A DNA stretch of 64,000 nucleotides from RGIG7332 sp045580305. GTDB lineage: Bacteria > Bacillota > Clostridia > Oscillospirales > JAAYXM01. The notes under the pieces were generated by a model. That model did no database searches. It saw only the letters and a list, made by a program, of their open reading frames with translations, and was not told where the DNA came from. Numbering within the stretch: position 1 is the first letter of the stretch; every line of letters begins with the position of its first letter. The stretch is from the NCBI GenBank assembly GCA_045580305.1, contig JAZNNQ010000002.1, positions 1 through 64,000 on the forward strand. Direction: 5' to 3'. The position numbers and the translations under genes were made by a program. Shown here piece after piece: positions 1 through 7,802 of the stretch.

Positions 1-162
1 TATGATATACCTTCGGTGAGATATATCCTGACGGATGCGATATGTTGCCATTCGGCAACGAGATTTATATCATATCGAGTTTGAGCGAAGCGAGAACATA
101 TCGAATTTACGAAGTAAATATATCGCACGGGCGCGAGCGAGTATATCGCTAATACAAGAGGC
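1..162. repeat. ATATCG-type multi-hairpin repeat, copy A (cut by window start)
   Basis: Copy A of a palindrome-rich intergenic repeat. It shares long near-identical stretches with 225-405 (for example TATGATATACCTTCGGTGAG) and ends in the same GCGAGTATATCGCT unit. It consists of short hairpins joined by ATATCG words. Its left end lies outside the window. No coding potential is seen. Confidence 0.8.
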
Positions 163-187
163 ATCCAAACCGTTCGGCTCTTCCATG

Positions 188-222
188 AAAAAAGCGTACT
201 GAAAAATTCAGTACGCTTTTTT
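188..222. terminator. Intrinsic terminator (bidirectional)
   Basis: The stem AGCGTACTGAA / TTCAGTACGCT has A and T tracts on its two sides and lies between two repeat copies. It probably ends transcription of a gene left of the window. Confidence 0.75.
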
Positions 223-224
223 CA

Positions 225-405
225 GCGATATAAATTCCTGGCGGAATTTATGATATACCTTCGGTGAGATATATCCTGACGGATGCGATATGTTGCCATT
301 CGGCAACGAGAAAAGGAATTTATATCATATCGCAACGAAACGAAGTGAAGTTATATCGAATTTGCGAAGCAAATATATCGAACAAGCGTGAGCGAGTATA
401 TCGCT
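225..405. repeat. ATATCG-type multi-hairpin repeat, copy B
   Basis: Complete copy. The outer arms GCGATATAAATTCC and GGAATTTATATCATATCGC can pair and enclose a smaller TTCGGTGAG hairpin and a GTTGCC/GGCAAC hairpin. These are followed by GCGAAGC and GCGTGAGCG hairpins separated by ATATCG. Related copies lie at 1-162, 53549-53721 and, decayed, at 14401-14481. There is no transposase gene or coding capacity. Confidence 0.8.
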
Positions 406-466
406 AAAACAAGCTGCATCTAAGTCATTCTGCCTTTTTCTACTCAAAAAAATTCACAACTTTCTA

Positions 467-495
467 TTGACAAATGTCAGCAAGTGGCGCATAAT
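467..495 (+). promoter_or_regulatory. Sigma-A promoter for the glycine riboswitch transcript
   Basis: A perfect -35 box TTGACA (467-472), a 17-bp spacer and a -10 box CATAAT (490-495). Transcription would start near 502, shortly before the first aptamer. Confidence 0.75.
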
Positions 496-521
496 TTAGT
501 TACAAATAAATATTTTGTTAA

Positions 522-684
522 GTGAAGGTTGCAGGAAATAAAGCTTTAGGCTTTTCCGAAGGAGTAACGCTCTCAGGTACACAGACTGCAAACGGATAAC
601 ATTCTGGAGAATCCTGGATAAAACAGGTGCCGAAGGTGCAAAGCGGGTGAGTCCCCGCTAATCTCTCAGGCAAAAGGACAGAAC
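522..684 (+). ncRNA. Tandem glycine riboswitch
   Basis: Two consecutive glycine aptamers. The first (about 522-594) carries CCGAAGGAGTAACGCTCTCAGG followed by ACAGACTGC in two adjoining blocks. The second (about 601-684) carries CTGGAGA, GTGCCGAAGG, a GCGGG...CCCGC side stem and CTCTCAGGCAAAAGGACAGA. Tandem aptamers with a short linker are the classical form. With the terminator at 720-750 the arrangement fits a switch that permits permease expression when glycine is plentiful. The aptamers are recognised from consensus; the ON direction is inferred. Confidence 0.93.
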
Positions 685-719
685 TATTTTTAAAAAGGCA
701 TATTTTGTGCTGTTCTTTT

Positions 720-750
720 GCATTGCGTTTTTTCGCAATGCTTTTTTCTT
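720..750 (+). terminator. Riboswitch-controlled attenuator terminator
   Basis: The perfect stem GCATTGCG / CGCAATGC followed by a run of T lies between the second glycine aptamer and the permease start at 786. It is the likely expression platform. Confidence 0.85.
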
Positions 751-785
751 TACTTGGCAAAATTAAGGAAAGAGGATTGTTTTTT

Positions 786-2123
786 ATGGAACAAAAAAGA
801 ACACTCAAAAAGAACTTAGGCGTTATGTCCGCAATGTCAATCGTTGTGGGCTGTGTAATCGGCGCCGGCGTATTCTTTAAGCCTTACGCTATCTACCAGG
901 CAACCGGCGGCGCACCGGGTATGGGTATGCTGGCGTGGATCATCGGCGGTCTGGCAAGCATCTTTGCAGCACTTACCGTTGCTGAGATCGCTATCCTCAT
1001 CCCGCGTACCGGCGGTATGGTGGCGTATCTTACCGATGTTTACAACGAAAAGGTCGGCTTCCTTGCCGGCTGGATGCAAACGCTTATTTTCTATCCCGCG
1101 TTCCTTGCAAGCTATGGTGTTACCGTGGGTAACGAGCTTGCTGTGTATGTGGGTCAGGAGTACGCGCTCCCCATCGCCATGGCGACAATTGTAATGCTGG
1201 TGGTGTTTAATGTATTAGGCTCAAAATCCGCGTCAAGATTTCAGATCGTGTTTACCATCTGTAAGCTTGTACCGCTGTTCGTGCTGATGATCTTCGGCTT
1301 CATCTTGGGCGAGGGCGGAAACCCGGTGGTTACCCCGTTAGTTGCAGAGGATAAACAGGCAGGTGCTGTTTTAGGCTCAACACTTCTTGCGGTGCTTTTC
1401 GCCTTTGAAGGCTGGACAAATGTTGGTGCAATCGCGGGCGAAATGAAAAACCCGGGCCGTGACCTGCCACGCGCCATCGTGGGCGGCGTTTCCATCATTA
1501 TGCTTGTGTATATCGTTATCAATATCGCGTATCTTTGGGTGCTCCCGGCAGACGAGCTTATGAACATCTCCTCACCCGCAACCGCTGTTGCAGTAAAGAT
1601 ATTCGGCAACTTCGGCGGCACATTGATAAAGATAGGTATCATCATCTCGGTCATCGGCGCGGCAAACGGCTTTTTGATGTCCGGCTCCCGCGTGTGCTAT
1701 CAGCTTGCTGAGCAGAAGACCCTTCCCTTCAGCAAGACCTTAAGCAAGATTAACTCGAAATTCGTTCCCGCAAACTCGATTATCCTGATCGGCTTCTTAG
1801 GCTGCATCTTCTGCATCGGCGGTACCTTTGATATGCTGACAAATCTCGCGGTCTTCTCCTGCTGGATATTCTACACGCTCACCTTCGCGGCGGTTATGAC
1901 CTGGCGCAGAAAGCATCCGGAAATCGAGCGAAAGTACAAGGTGCCTTTCTATCCGGTCATTCCGATTTTGGCGATTATAAGCGGCGTTTATGTTATCTTA
2001 AGCCAGATCTTCTGGTCGGGTGCGGCGGCAACTCAGCTCTCTGCCGGAAGTATTGTCGCGACCCTCATAGGACTGCCCATCTACTTCTTAGTTAAAAAAT
2101 ACTATAAATCCAAAGAACAGTAA
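786..2123 (+). CDS. APC-superfamily amino-acid permease
   Basis: A 445-residue polytopic membrane protein predicted to move amino acids across the cytoplasmic membrane. The N-terminal segment with GCVIGAGVFFKPY is the substrate-binding unwound helix typical of the L-type (LAT/SteT-like) APC transporters. About 12 hydrophobic segments follow and the C-terminus is short and basic. The start at 786 (MEQKRT) is chosen because AGGAAAGAGG lies just upstream; a longer frame from 705 would begin inside the attenuator. The tandem glycine riboswitch implies that the cargo is glycine or a related small amino acid (serine, alanine) and that import or efflux responds to excess glycine. The exact substrate cannot be told from sequence. 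Confidence 0.9.
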   Translation: MEQKRTLKKNLGVMSAMSIVVGCVIGAGVFFKPYAIYQATGGAPGMGMLAWIIGGLASIFAALTVAEIAILIPRTGGMVAYLTDVYNEKVGFLAGWMQTLIFYPAFLASYGVTVGNELAVYVGQEYALPIAMATIVMLVVFNVLGSKSASRFQIVFTICKLVPLFVLMIFGFILGEGGNPVVTPLVAEDKQAGAVLGSTLLAVLFAFEGWTNVGAIAGEMKNPGRDLPRAIVGGVSIIMLVYIVINIAYLWVLPADELMNISSPATAVAVKIFGNFGGTLIKIGIIISVIGAANGFLMSGSRVCYQLAEQKTLPFSKTLSKINSKFVPANSIILIGFLGCIFCIGGTFDMLTNLAVFSCWIFYTLTFAAVMTWRRKHPEIERKYKVPFYPVIPILAIISGVYVILSQIFWSGAAATQLSAGSIVATLIGLPIYFLVKKYYKSKEQ

Positions 2124-2124
2124 T

Positions 2125-2153
2125 AAAAAAGCCACCGTTTCGGTGGCTTTTTC
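2125..2153 (+). terminator. Intrinsic terminator after the permease
   Basis: AAAAAAGCCACCG, TTT loop, CGGTGGCTTTTT: a strong hairpin with a U-tract directly after the stop codon. Confidence 0.9.
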
Positions 2154-2177
2154 TGTTGGGAATTTTGGCGAAAATTG

Positions 2178-2206
2178 TTGAAAAAGTAATCCTTCGGTGC
2201 TATAAT
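2178..2206 (+). promoter_or_regulatory. Sigma-A promoter of the structured leader RNA
   Basis: TTGAAA (2178-2183), 17 bp, TATAAT (2201-2206). The predicted start site near 2213 coincides with the first base of a long stem, so the transcript would begin with a structured RNA. Confidence 0.75.
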
Positions 2207-2211
2207 CATAT

Positions 2212-2390
2212 ATGCTAGATACTTAAGTTACAATGGGTATATTGTAATTTTGTGTTGCGAAGAATATGTTACGGAAAAAACATACCCCCTGACATACTTT
2301 GCAACATAAGTAATTTAAGTGTCTAGCAACCTTAAGCGTCAGAGGGCGATGTTTTTCATGCGTGGTCCTTCGGGGCTGCGCATTTTTTAT
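2212..2390 (+). ncRNA. Unclassified structured RNA / leader with possible pseudoknot and terminator
   Basis: A closing stem TGCTAGATACTTAAGTTAC (2212-2230) pairs with GTAATTTAAGTGTCTAGCA (2310-2328). Inside are a TTACAAT...ATTGTAA hairpin (2227-2246), a TGTTGCGAAG / CTTTGCAACA stem and a TATGTT...AACATA hairpin. CCCCCTGAC (about 2285-2293) can pair with GTCAGAGGG (2338-2346) beyond the closing stem, giving a pseudoknot or an alternative fold. A GU-containing terminator hairpin, ATGCG...CGCAT plus a T-tract, ends it near 2390. It fits no riboswitch class I know. It may be a free small RNA or an attenuating leader of the WYL regulator gene. Confidence 0.55.
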
Positions 2391-2404
2391 TATACTTTTT
2401 CAGG

Positions 2405-2438
2405 CGGACATACACCTGTCTGTGTAATTTTATATAAT
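2405..2438 (+). promoter_or_regulatory. Palindromic operator and -10 box of the WYL regulator gene
   Basis: CGGACATACACCTGTCTG (2405-2422) is an inverted repeat GGACA-N6-TGTC. It covers the -35 position, 10 bp before TATAAT (2433-2438). The same palindrome, inverted, with the same 10-bp spacing, precedes the gene at 8158. It is probably the autoregulatory site of the adjacent WYL protein. No good -35 hexamer is present, which leaves activation possible as well as repression. Confidence 0.65.
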
Positions 2439-2469
2439 ACAATAAAATTACGAAAAGGGATGATTTTCA

Positions 2470-3447
2470 ATGGAGAATACAAAACAGTACAGAATACTTG
2501 AAATCTTTTTCAGAGGCCTGCGAGGCGAGGATATATCGGTTCGTAAGCTTGCTGATGAGTACAATGTGTCCACAAAAAGCGTAAGCCGCAGTATAAGCGA
2601 GCTGAAAAACTTTTTAGCGGACAACCGGGAGCTTGTGGGCAATACCGAACTGGAATATTCCTATCAGGACAAGTGCTACCGCCTGTATATGGATGAATTT
2701 TTGAGCAGTAAGGAGCTTTTTGCACTTGTTGAGGTGATGATCGGCGCCCGGGCATTTTCCCGAGAGGAGCTTTTAGAGATTACCGCAAAATTAAAGCGCT
2801 TTACAACGCCGGGTGACTCGCGTATGCTGAGCGAGCTTATCCGTAAGGAGCTGTATCATTACCCCGAGGTAAAGCACGATTGCGAGCGTGTGCAGGACAA
2901 CCTCTGGCAGCTGATAAACTGCATAACCGAAAAAAAGGAGATTTCCATCGATTATTATAAGATGGACAGAACCTTTGTAACCCATAGGGTCTACCCGCTG
3001 TCGGTAATGTTCACGGACTATTATTTTTACCTTATCGCCGCAAAAAGCGGTGATGTGAGCAAGCCGGTGTACTTCAGGGTTGACAGAATAAAATACATAA
3101 CCGAACACAGAAAAAAGAGCGAAAGATACATACCCGAATTTGACGAAGGCGTGCTCAGAAAGAGGAGCCTTTTTATGTGGCCGGGCAAGCTCCGCACGAT
3201 ACGGTTTGAATTTTCCGGGCCGTCGGTACAAGCGGTGCTGGACAAGCTGCCCACCGCGAAAATTATTGAGCGTATGGGAAACAAGCGATACTTGATTGAG
3301 GCGGAAACCTACGGCGACGGAATTAAGATGTGGCTGCTCAGTCAGGGGTCATGGGTAAAGGTCACCTCGCCTGCGGACTTTGTAGAAGAAATGAAAACCG
3401 AGCTTAAAAAAATGCTAAAGCTTTATAAAAAAGGGGATAAAAAATGA
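2470..3447 (+). CDS. WYL-domain transcriptional regulator
   Basis: 325 residues. The N-terminal helix-turn-helix (about 1-70; ISVRKLADEYNVSTKSVSRS) is followed by a helical linker. A WYL domain lies at about 145-215, where the strand pattern HRVYPLSVMFTDYYFYLIA and FRVDRI replaces the canonical W-Y-L region, and the WCX-like C-terminal extension continues to about 315. WYL regulators sense ligands, often nucleic acids or nucleotides, and frequently control phage-defence loci (BrxR/CapW type). The start codon of the next gene overlaps its stop (ATGA, 3444-3447), so it is the first gene of the dynamin operon. The palindrome at 2405-2422 and its twin at 8098-8115 are likely its binding sites; that is inference. 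Confidence 0.88.
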   Translation: MENTKQYRILEIFFRGLRGEDISVRKLADEYNVSTKSVSRSISELKNFLADNRELVGNTELEYSYQDKCYRLYMDEFLSSKELFALVEVMIGARAFSREELLEITAKLKRFTTPGDSRMLSELIRKELYHYPEVKHDCERVQDNLWQLINCITEKKEISIDYYKMDRTFVTHRVYPLSVMFTDYYFYLIAAKSGDVSKPVYFRVDRIKYITEHRKKSERYIPEFDEGVLRKRSLFMWPGKLRTIRFEFSGPSVQAVLDKLPTAKIIERMGNKRYLIEAETYGDGIKMWLLSQGSWVKVTSPADFVEEMKTELKKMLKLYKKGDKK

Positions 3448-3947
3448 TTAACAAAGAGGTTGAAAAGCAGTACAACGATGTCCGGATGTCTTTGGAAAAC
3501 GCGCTGGAGCAGGCAAGTTCCATAGAAGTTTCCGGCGATGAAGAGAATGTAGAATTATCTCAGATCATAAAGACCTTGGAAACACTCAACGACGGATTTA
3601 AAGAGGAAATTGAGAAGCTGAAAAACTCAAGTGAGTGGGACAAGTTCTGTATTGCCTTTTTCGGCGAAACAAACGCCGGCAAATCAACCGTAATCGAGTC
3701 GCTTAGAATAATTTACGATGAGGAAACACGGCGTGCGGAAGCGCTGGCACAAGAGAAGAAATATCATAGCGCGCTGAGCGAGCATTGCCAAGAGTATGAA
3801 AAGCTCATAACATCTCTTGAGGAGGTAAATACCGCGCTTAAAAGCAAACGCGGTAAAAAAACCCAGAAGATATTAAGTCTTGCTTTTGGCGTTGTGGGCA
3901 TAGCGATCGGACTGGTTCTTGCCAATGCGGGGATAATCACATGGTAA
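3444..3947 (+). CDS. N-terminal part of a split LeoBC-like dynamin GTPase (P-loop part)
   Basis: 167 residues: a helical N-terminus, a beta strand and P-loop GETNAGKS (74-81), then coiled coil and a hydrophobic segment (about 143-165) ending at a TAA. The other GTPase motifs are missing here and appear in the next frame, 3941-5566, where DIPG (G3) lies 69 residues in. The two frames overlap by 7 bp (ATGGTAA). Fused they would give about 700 residues, the size of LeoBC-type bacterial dynamins. Either the protein is made in two pieces, or a -1 frameshift or sequencing error separates them. The last 25 residues of this frame are convincingly membrane-like, so the frame is real to its end. Confidence 0.7.
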   Translation: MINKEVEKQYNDVRMSLENALEQASSIEVSGDEENVELSQIIKTLETLNDGFKEEIEKLKNSSEWDKFCIAFFGETNAGKSTVIESLRIIYDEETRRAEALAQEKKYHSALSEHCQEYEKLITSLEEVNTALKSKRGKKTQKILSLAFGVVGIAIGLVLANAGIITW

Positions 3948-5566
3948 AGAATAAAACTAAAGCAGCGGTAGCGACCTTCATTGAAAATGAGAAGGCGTTC
4001 TATGACTCACTGAAGAAAATAACAGCATTGGAAAGCGATCTGGGTTGTGTTGACGGAAAGATAATCGGTACGGGTCAGCCGGATTATACTCAGGGCTCTA
4101 CCGAGTATAAACTCGTCGTGGATAACAAAGACTTTTTGCTTATTGACATTCCGGGAATTGAAGGTAAAGAAAAGGAATATAAGAAGATAATTTTAAACTC
4201 CTTGGAAAAAGCCCATTTGATTTTCTATGTTAACGGTTCGGGCAAAAAGGCGGAAAAGAAGACCCTTGAGAGAATAAAGGCATATATGCACGACGGAACA
4301 TCCGTATATGCACTTTTCAATGTGCATTGTAAGGCCAAGAAAAAAAGAGTCCCGGGCATAGACAAGTCATATACGGAAGAGCTTGCAGAGGCATATAAGG
4401 TGCAGGGCGAGATTGCCGCCCAGACCGAGGCGGAATTCAAGCCGTTTTTGGGTGAGAATTTTAAGGGTAGTGTTTTGCTAAACGGTCTGCTGTCTTTCTG
4501 CTCCTTGGCAGCGGATGGCGACGGAAGTACAACTATCGTCAACGATGAAGAAAAAACCTTGAGAAACGATCAAGTAAAGCTTTTAAAAGAATACTCGGGC
4601 GATTTTGAGCAAATGAGAAGGGAGAGCCACATCGAACTTGTAGAGGATGTTATTGCCCGACACATAGAGCATTTTGATGAATATATTATCGAGGAAAACT
4701 TAAAAAAGCTGAGAGTGCGTCTTGCCGATACAGTCAGCAAGGTGGAAAGCCTGAAAAAGATCGAGAGCGAGAAAATTAAAAATTTCCTGAGCGACTATGA
4801 CGATTTTGAACGCCACTGCAAAAATGCCAAATATGACTTCACCCACACCATACAGCGGATAGGAAGAACAGAGGTGGAATCCGCTTTTATCGGGGTGAGG
4901 GAGGAACTGTTTGATGCGGTTGAGAAAAACGGCGGTAAAATCAAGAAAGAGCAAATTTCTGAGATCTTTGACAAGAGGAAAAACAAAATAACCAAGGATA
5001 TAGAAAAGGCGGTAAGCGATAAAGTCAACGAAGCGGCACACGACTACCAGAGCGCGGTCAAAGAGGCTGAAAAAAGACTTTTAAAGGATTTGCAGCGGGA
5101 GCAGAAAAAATTTAAAATCGCGATGCAGGCAAATGCACTAAATTTGGATACTTCTTTTTTAAATGCCCTGAAATTTTCATTTAAAGACTTTACCGACGGC
5201 GCGATGAAAATCGGTAGATATATTTGGGATATGACTATTGCAATCCCTATCCCGATAATCGGAAGCATTGTCGGACTGTTAGTAGGACTATTTGATGTTA
5301 TATGGGGATGGATTATCTCCAAAGAAAAGCGAATTAACAGGGCAAAGGCGAAGCTGCAAGAGGCTCTCAACGATAAGATAGACGAAATAGTGGATGAGAT
5401 TAAGAAAAGCATAAAAAAGCATAAGCCGGAGGAACAGATCAAACGGGCTCATACCGAAATTCAAAACGGCATTGAGCGACAGCGTGCGACTCTGCGCGAT
5501 ATTGAAAAACTGCTTGATGTGGTAACATTAAATTTAAACAAAAGCGCTAAGGCGTTAGACAGGTAA
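3941..5566 (+). CDS. C-terminal part of a split LeoBC-like dynamin GTPase
   Basis: 541 residues. It starts with amphipathic helix, then a G2-like threonine region and G3 DIPG (69-72). The expected NKxD is degenerate (NVHC, about 127-130). Long charged helices form the dynamin stalk. A hydrophobic hairpin at about 425-456 (IPIPIIGSIVGLLVGLF) resembles the membrane-inserting paddle of bacterial dynamins, and more coiled coil follows. The P-loop is in the preceding 167-residue frame. Dynamins remodel membranes using GTP; the LeoA/LeoBC pair is known as the antiphage system Eleos. A LeoA-like gene follows after 18 bp. The assignment rests on motifs, architecture and gene order, not on a search. 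Confidence 0.75.
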   Translation: MVKNKTKAAVATFIENEKAFYDSLKKITALESDLGCVDGKIIGTGQPDYTQGSTEYKLVVDNKDFLLIDIPGIEGKEKEYKKIILNSLEKAHLIFYVNGSGKKAEKKTLERIKAYMHDGTSVYALFNVHCKAKKKRVPGIDKSYTEELAEAYKVQGEIAAQTEAEFKPFLGENFKGSVLLNGLLSFCSLAADGDGSTTIVNDEEKTLRNDQVKLLKEYSGDFEQMRRESHIELVEDVIARHIEHFDEYIIEENLKKLRVRLADTVSKVESLKKIESEKIKNFLSDYDDFERHCKNAKYDFTHTIQRIGRTEVESAFIGVREELFDAVEKNGGKIKKEQISEIFDKRKNKITKDIEKAVSDKVNEAAHDYQSAVKEAEKRLLKDLQREQKKFKIAMQANALNLDTSFLNALKFSFKDFTDGAMKIGRYIWDMTIAIPIPIIGSIVGLLVGLFDVIWGWIISKEKRINRAKAKLQEALNDKIDEIVDEIKKSIKKHKPEEQIKRAHTEIQNGIERQRATLRDIEKLLDVVTLNLNKSAKALDR

Positions 5567-5584
5567 AAACAGGAGGGAAAGAAA

Positions 5585-7276
5585 GTGTACGATTTTAAAC
5601 AGCATACCGAGAACAAAAACGAGCTTCTTGCCAGAATGGACAGCACAAAAGCAAAAATAATTGAGCTTGAAGAATTTGGAATTGATATAAGCGAATCCGT
5701 ACAGAAAATCGAGAGCGCGAAAGAGATGGTGCGCAACGACAAGATTTCCATCGTATTGGTAGGTGCATTTTCCGACGGTAAAACCAGTGTTGCGGCAGGT
5801 TGGCTCAACGAAAAAATGGACAATATGAAGATTGATACCGATGAATCTTCGGATGAGATATTATGCTACACACCAAGCTCCATTCCCGAGGGTTGTCAGA
5901 TTGTTGATACTCCCGGTTTGTTTGGCGACAAAAAAGAAAACGACGGAACGATCACTCTGTCTGAAAAAACAAAAAAATTCATAAGCGAGGCAAATATAGT
6001 TCTTTATGTGGTCACAGCTAAAAACCCACTTAAGGACAGCCACAAGGAATTTGTCAAAAAACTTTTAAAGGACTTAAATAAGCTGCCCACAACGATTTTT
6101 GTCATCAACCGCATGGACGATGTTGCGGATGTGACCGACGAGGAAGAGTATGCCAAACTCGCTAAGATAAAGTCGGATAACCTCCGCAGTAAGCTTCTTG
6201 AATGTGGATTAACCCCTGCAGAGGTTGAAGAGGTTAAAATCGCGTGCATAAGCGCGGCGCCCGACGGTGCAGGCATAGAGATGTGGAAGAACGACAGAGA
6301 AGAGTATTTAAGCAGATCCCATCTGCCTGCGTTGGAAAAGTTTACCAATGATATACTTGAAAATTCCCGCGAACATCTGATAGCAAAAACCGGCTGTGAT
6401 GTTCTCAATGCGGAAATTAAGAAAAACTTATCCGCAATTGAAGTTATCGCCAACGAAATAGAAGTTGAAATTCTACCTGTACAGAAGGAAACCATTCGTC
6501 GCAACACCAAGGATTTGCAGCAGCTTCGCAAACGCTTATTGAGTAGCAGAAAAGCAATTCGCGAAGAACTCTACACACTGGAAAAGAGAAAACTTTCAGC
6601 AATAAGAGCGGCGGCGATGGAAAACTTCAAAGATGTCTTAGAGGAGGAAATTGGACTTCTTCCCCAAAATGAAGGCTATCGCTTAAATCGGGAAATCAAT
6701 GATATTTTCGAGAACTATTGTGATAAACACGGCAATTGGGCATGTGAACTGGGCAACTCATTTCAAACTGAATATAACAAGCAAAATGATATGATGCAAT
6801 CCATCCTTTCAAAAAGCGGAGGAGCTCTGAGGGGTGCCGGAAAGCTTGGCACAGATGTGTTCAAAAAAGGTATTTTTGCGGGTCGAGATCTGCTGGGCAA
6901 GCTTGGTAAGACAATAAAGTTCAAGCCCTGGCAGGTTACAAAAATGGCAAATTTCGCAACAAAAGCTCTGCCTGTTATCGGTGCCGGTATTGATATCGTG
7001 ATGGGCATAGTAGATAATGTGACGGCAAAGAAGCGGAACAAGGAATTTGAAGCAAACAAGGATGAATTGAAAATGGAGATTGCAGCATTATTCAAAACCG
7101 TTCAAGACTCTTTGGACGACGAGCAGGCATACTTGAATGATTTTGCACCCGGCTACAATGAACTTCTTGAGAAAATTGCTGAGGACGAAGAGACTATGAA
7201 GGTAATGGAAAAACAGCTTTCAGGCTTTAAGAAGTGGGAAAAGAATGTTATCGATGTTGACTTTACGGTCTGCTAA
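5585..7276 (+). CDS. LeoA-like bacterial dynamin GTPase
   Basis: 563 residues with a full set of GTPase motifs: G1 GAFSDGKT (60-67), G3 DTPG (108-111) and G4 NRMD (175-178). They are followed by long helical stalk segments and a hydrophobic stretch (about 455-480, ALPVIGAGIDIVMGIV) near the tip, as in LeoA. The GAFSDGKT form of the P-loop is typical of the LeoA family. The GTG start has AGGAGGG 7 bp upstream. It follows the split LeoBC-like gene, as in Eleos-type loci, where the two dynamins are thought to act together at the membrane during phage infection. Host function here is inferred from family and context. Confidence 0.85.
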   Translation: MYDFKQHTENKNELLARMDSTKAKIIELEEFGIDISESVQKIESAKEMVRNDKISIVLVGAFSDGKTSVAAGWLNEKMDNMKIDTDESSDEILCYTPSSIPEGCQIVDTPGLFGDKKENDGTITLSEKTKKFISEANIVLYVVTAKNPLKDSHKEFVKKLLKDLNKLPTTIFVINRMDDVADVTDEEEYAKLAKIKSDNLRSKLLECGLTPAEVEEVKIACISAAPDGAGIEMWKNDREEYLSRSHLPALEKFTNDILENSREHLIAKTGCDVLNAEIKKNLSAIEVIANEIEVEILPVQKETIRRNTKDLQQLRKRLLSSRKAIREELYTLEKRKLSAIRAAAMENFKDVLEEEIGLLPQNEGYRLNREINDIFENYCDKHGNWACELGNSFQTEYNKQNDMMQSILSKSGGALRGAGKLGTDVFKKGIFAGRDLLGKLGKTIKFKPWQVTKMANFATKALPVIGAGIDIVMGIVDNVTAKKRNKEFEANKDELKMEIAALFKTVQDSLDDEQAYLNDFAPGYNELLEKIAEDEETMKVMEKQLSGFKKWEKNVIDVDFTVC

Positions 7277-7314
7277 TTCGTGTAAAAAAATATACATAAA
7301 GGGGAGAAAGTACA

Positions 7315-7788
7315 ATGGGTAAAATGAAAGCAATAGGCAAGGGAATTGCCAAGGCGTGCAAATGGGCGTACAAGCATTCTAAGGAAATCGGTACGGCGGC
7401 TAAAGTGGGCTTTGCGGCTTATGATGAAATCCGCAAAACGCGCCATAAAAATAAGGAAACCAAGCCGGAGCTGGAAGAAAGCGGCGCAACAACCACGGAA
7501 AACACGGTTGTCTATGACAAAAGTGCCGTCCTGGCAATAGCAAATCTGGAAAAACGCTGCGAAGAAAAGTGGAAAGCCCTGGAGGAGTTAAATGCCGACA
7601 GGGAAAAGGAAATTTTCGCATTGAGCAAGGATGTCGAGGGCCACATCCAGGAGCTTCGCGATGCGATTGAAACCTTGATAGCCGAACAAGAAAAGATCAA
7701 CAAGAAGCAGAGCCTTGGATTAACGCTGATAAGCGTTATAGGAGGTGTCGGTATAGTAGCGGCCATTATACTGGCTATTGTTCTGTAA
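7315..7788 (+). CDS. Small coiled-coil, tail-anchored protein of the dynamin operon
   Basis: 157 residues of no family I recognise. A basic amphipathic N-terminus (1-50) is followed by an acidic linker, a coiled coil (about 70-130) and a single C-terminal membrane helix (about 134-157, LISVIGGVGIVAAIILAIVL) ending the protein. Such a tail anchor would place the coiled coil in the cytoplasm against the membrane where the dynamins act. It has a good RBS (GGGGAG) and lies 38 bp after the LeoA-like gene, so it is probably co-transcribed as an accessory subunit. Confidence 0.75.
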   Translation: MGKMKAIGKGIAKACKWAYKHSKEIGTAAKVGFAAYDEIRKTRHKNKETKPELEESGATTTENTVVYDKSAVLAIANLEKRCEEKWKALEELNADREKEIFALSKDVEGHIQELRDAIETLIAEQEKINKKQSLGLTLISVIGGVGIVAAIILAIVL

Positions 7789-7802
7789 AAGGGGGATATA
7801 AT

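Noticed and set aside
2338..2400. Fluoride-type riboswitch suggested by GGGCGATG near a terminator
   Set aside because: The remaining consensus elements of that riboswitch are absent and the GGG pairs better with CCCCCTGAC upstream.
2319..2501. 60-codon frame upstream of the WYL regulator
   Set aside because: It runs through the leader RNA, its terminator and the operator, and lacks an RBS; non-coding explanations fit better.
3855..3861. Run of seven A as a frameshift site joining the two LeoBC parts
   Set aside because: The original frame after the run encodes a clear membrane helix up to 3947, while the shifted frame there reads as non-membrane, Cys/Trp-rich sequence; any shift must occur near 3941.
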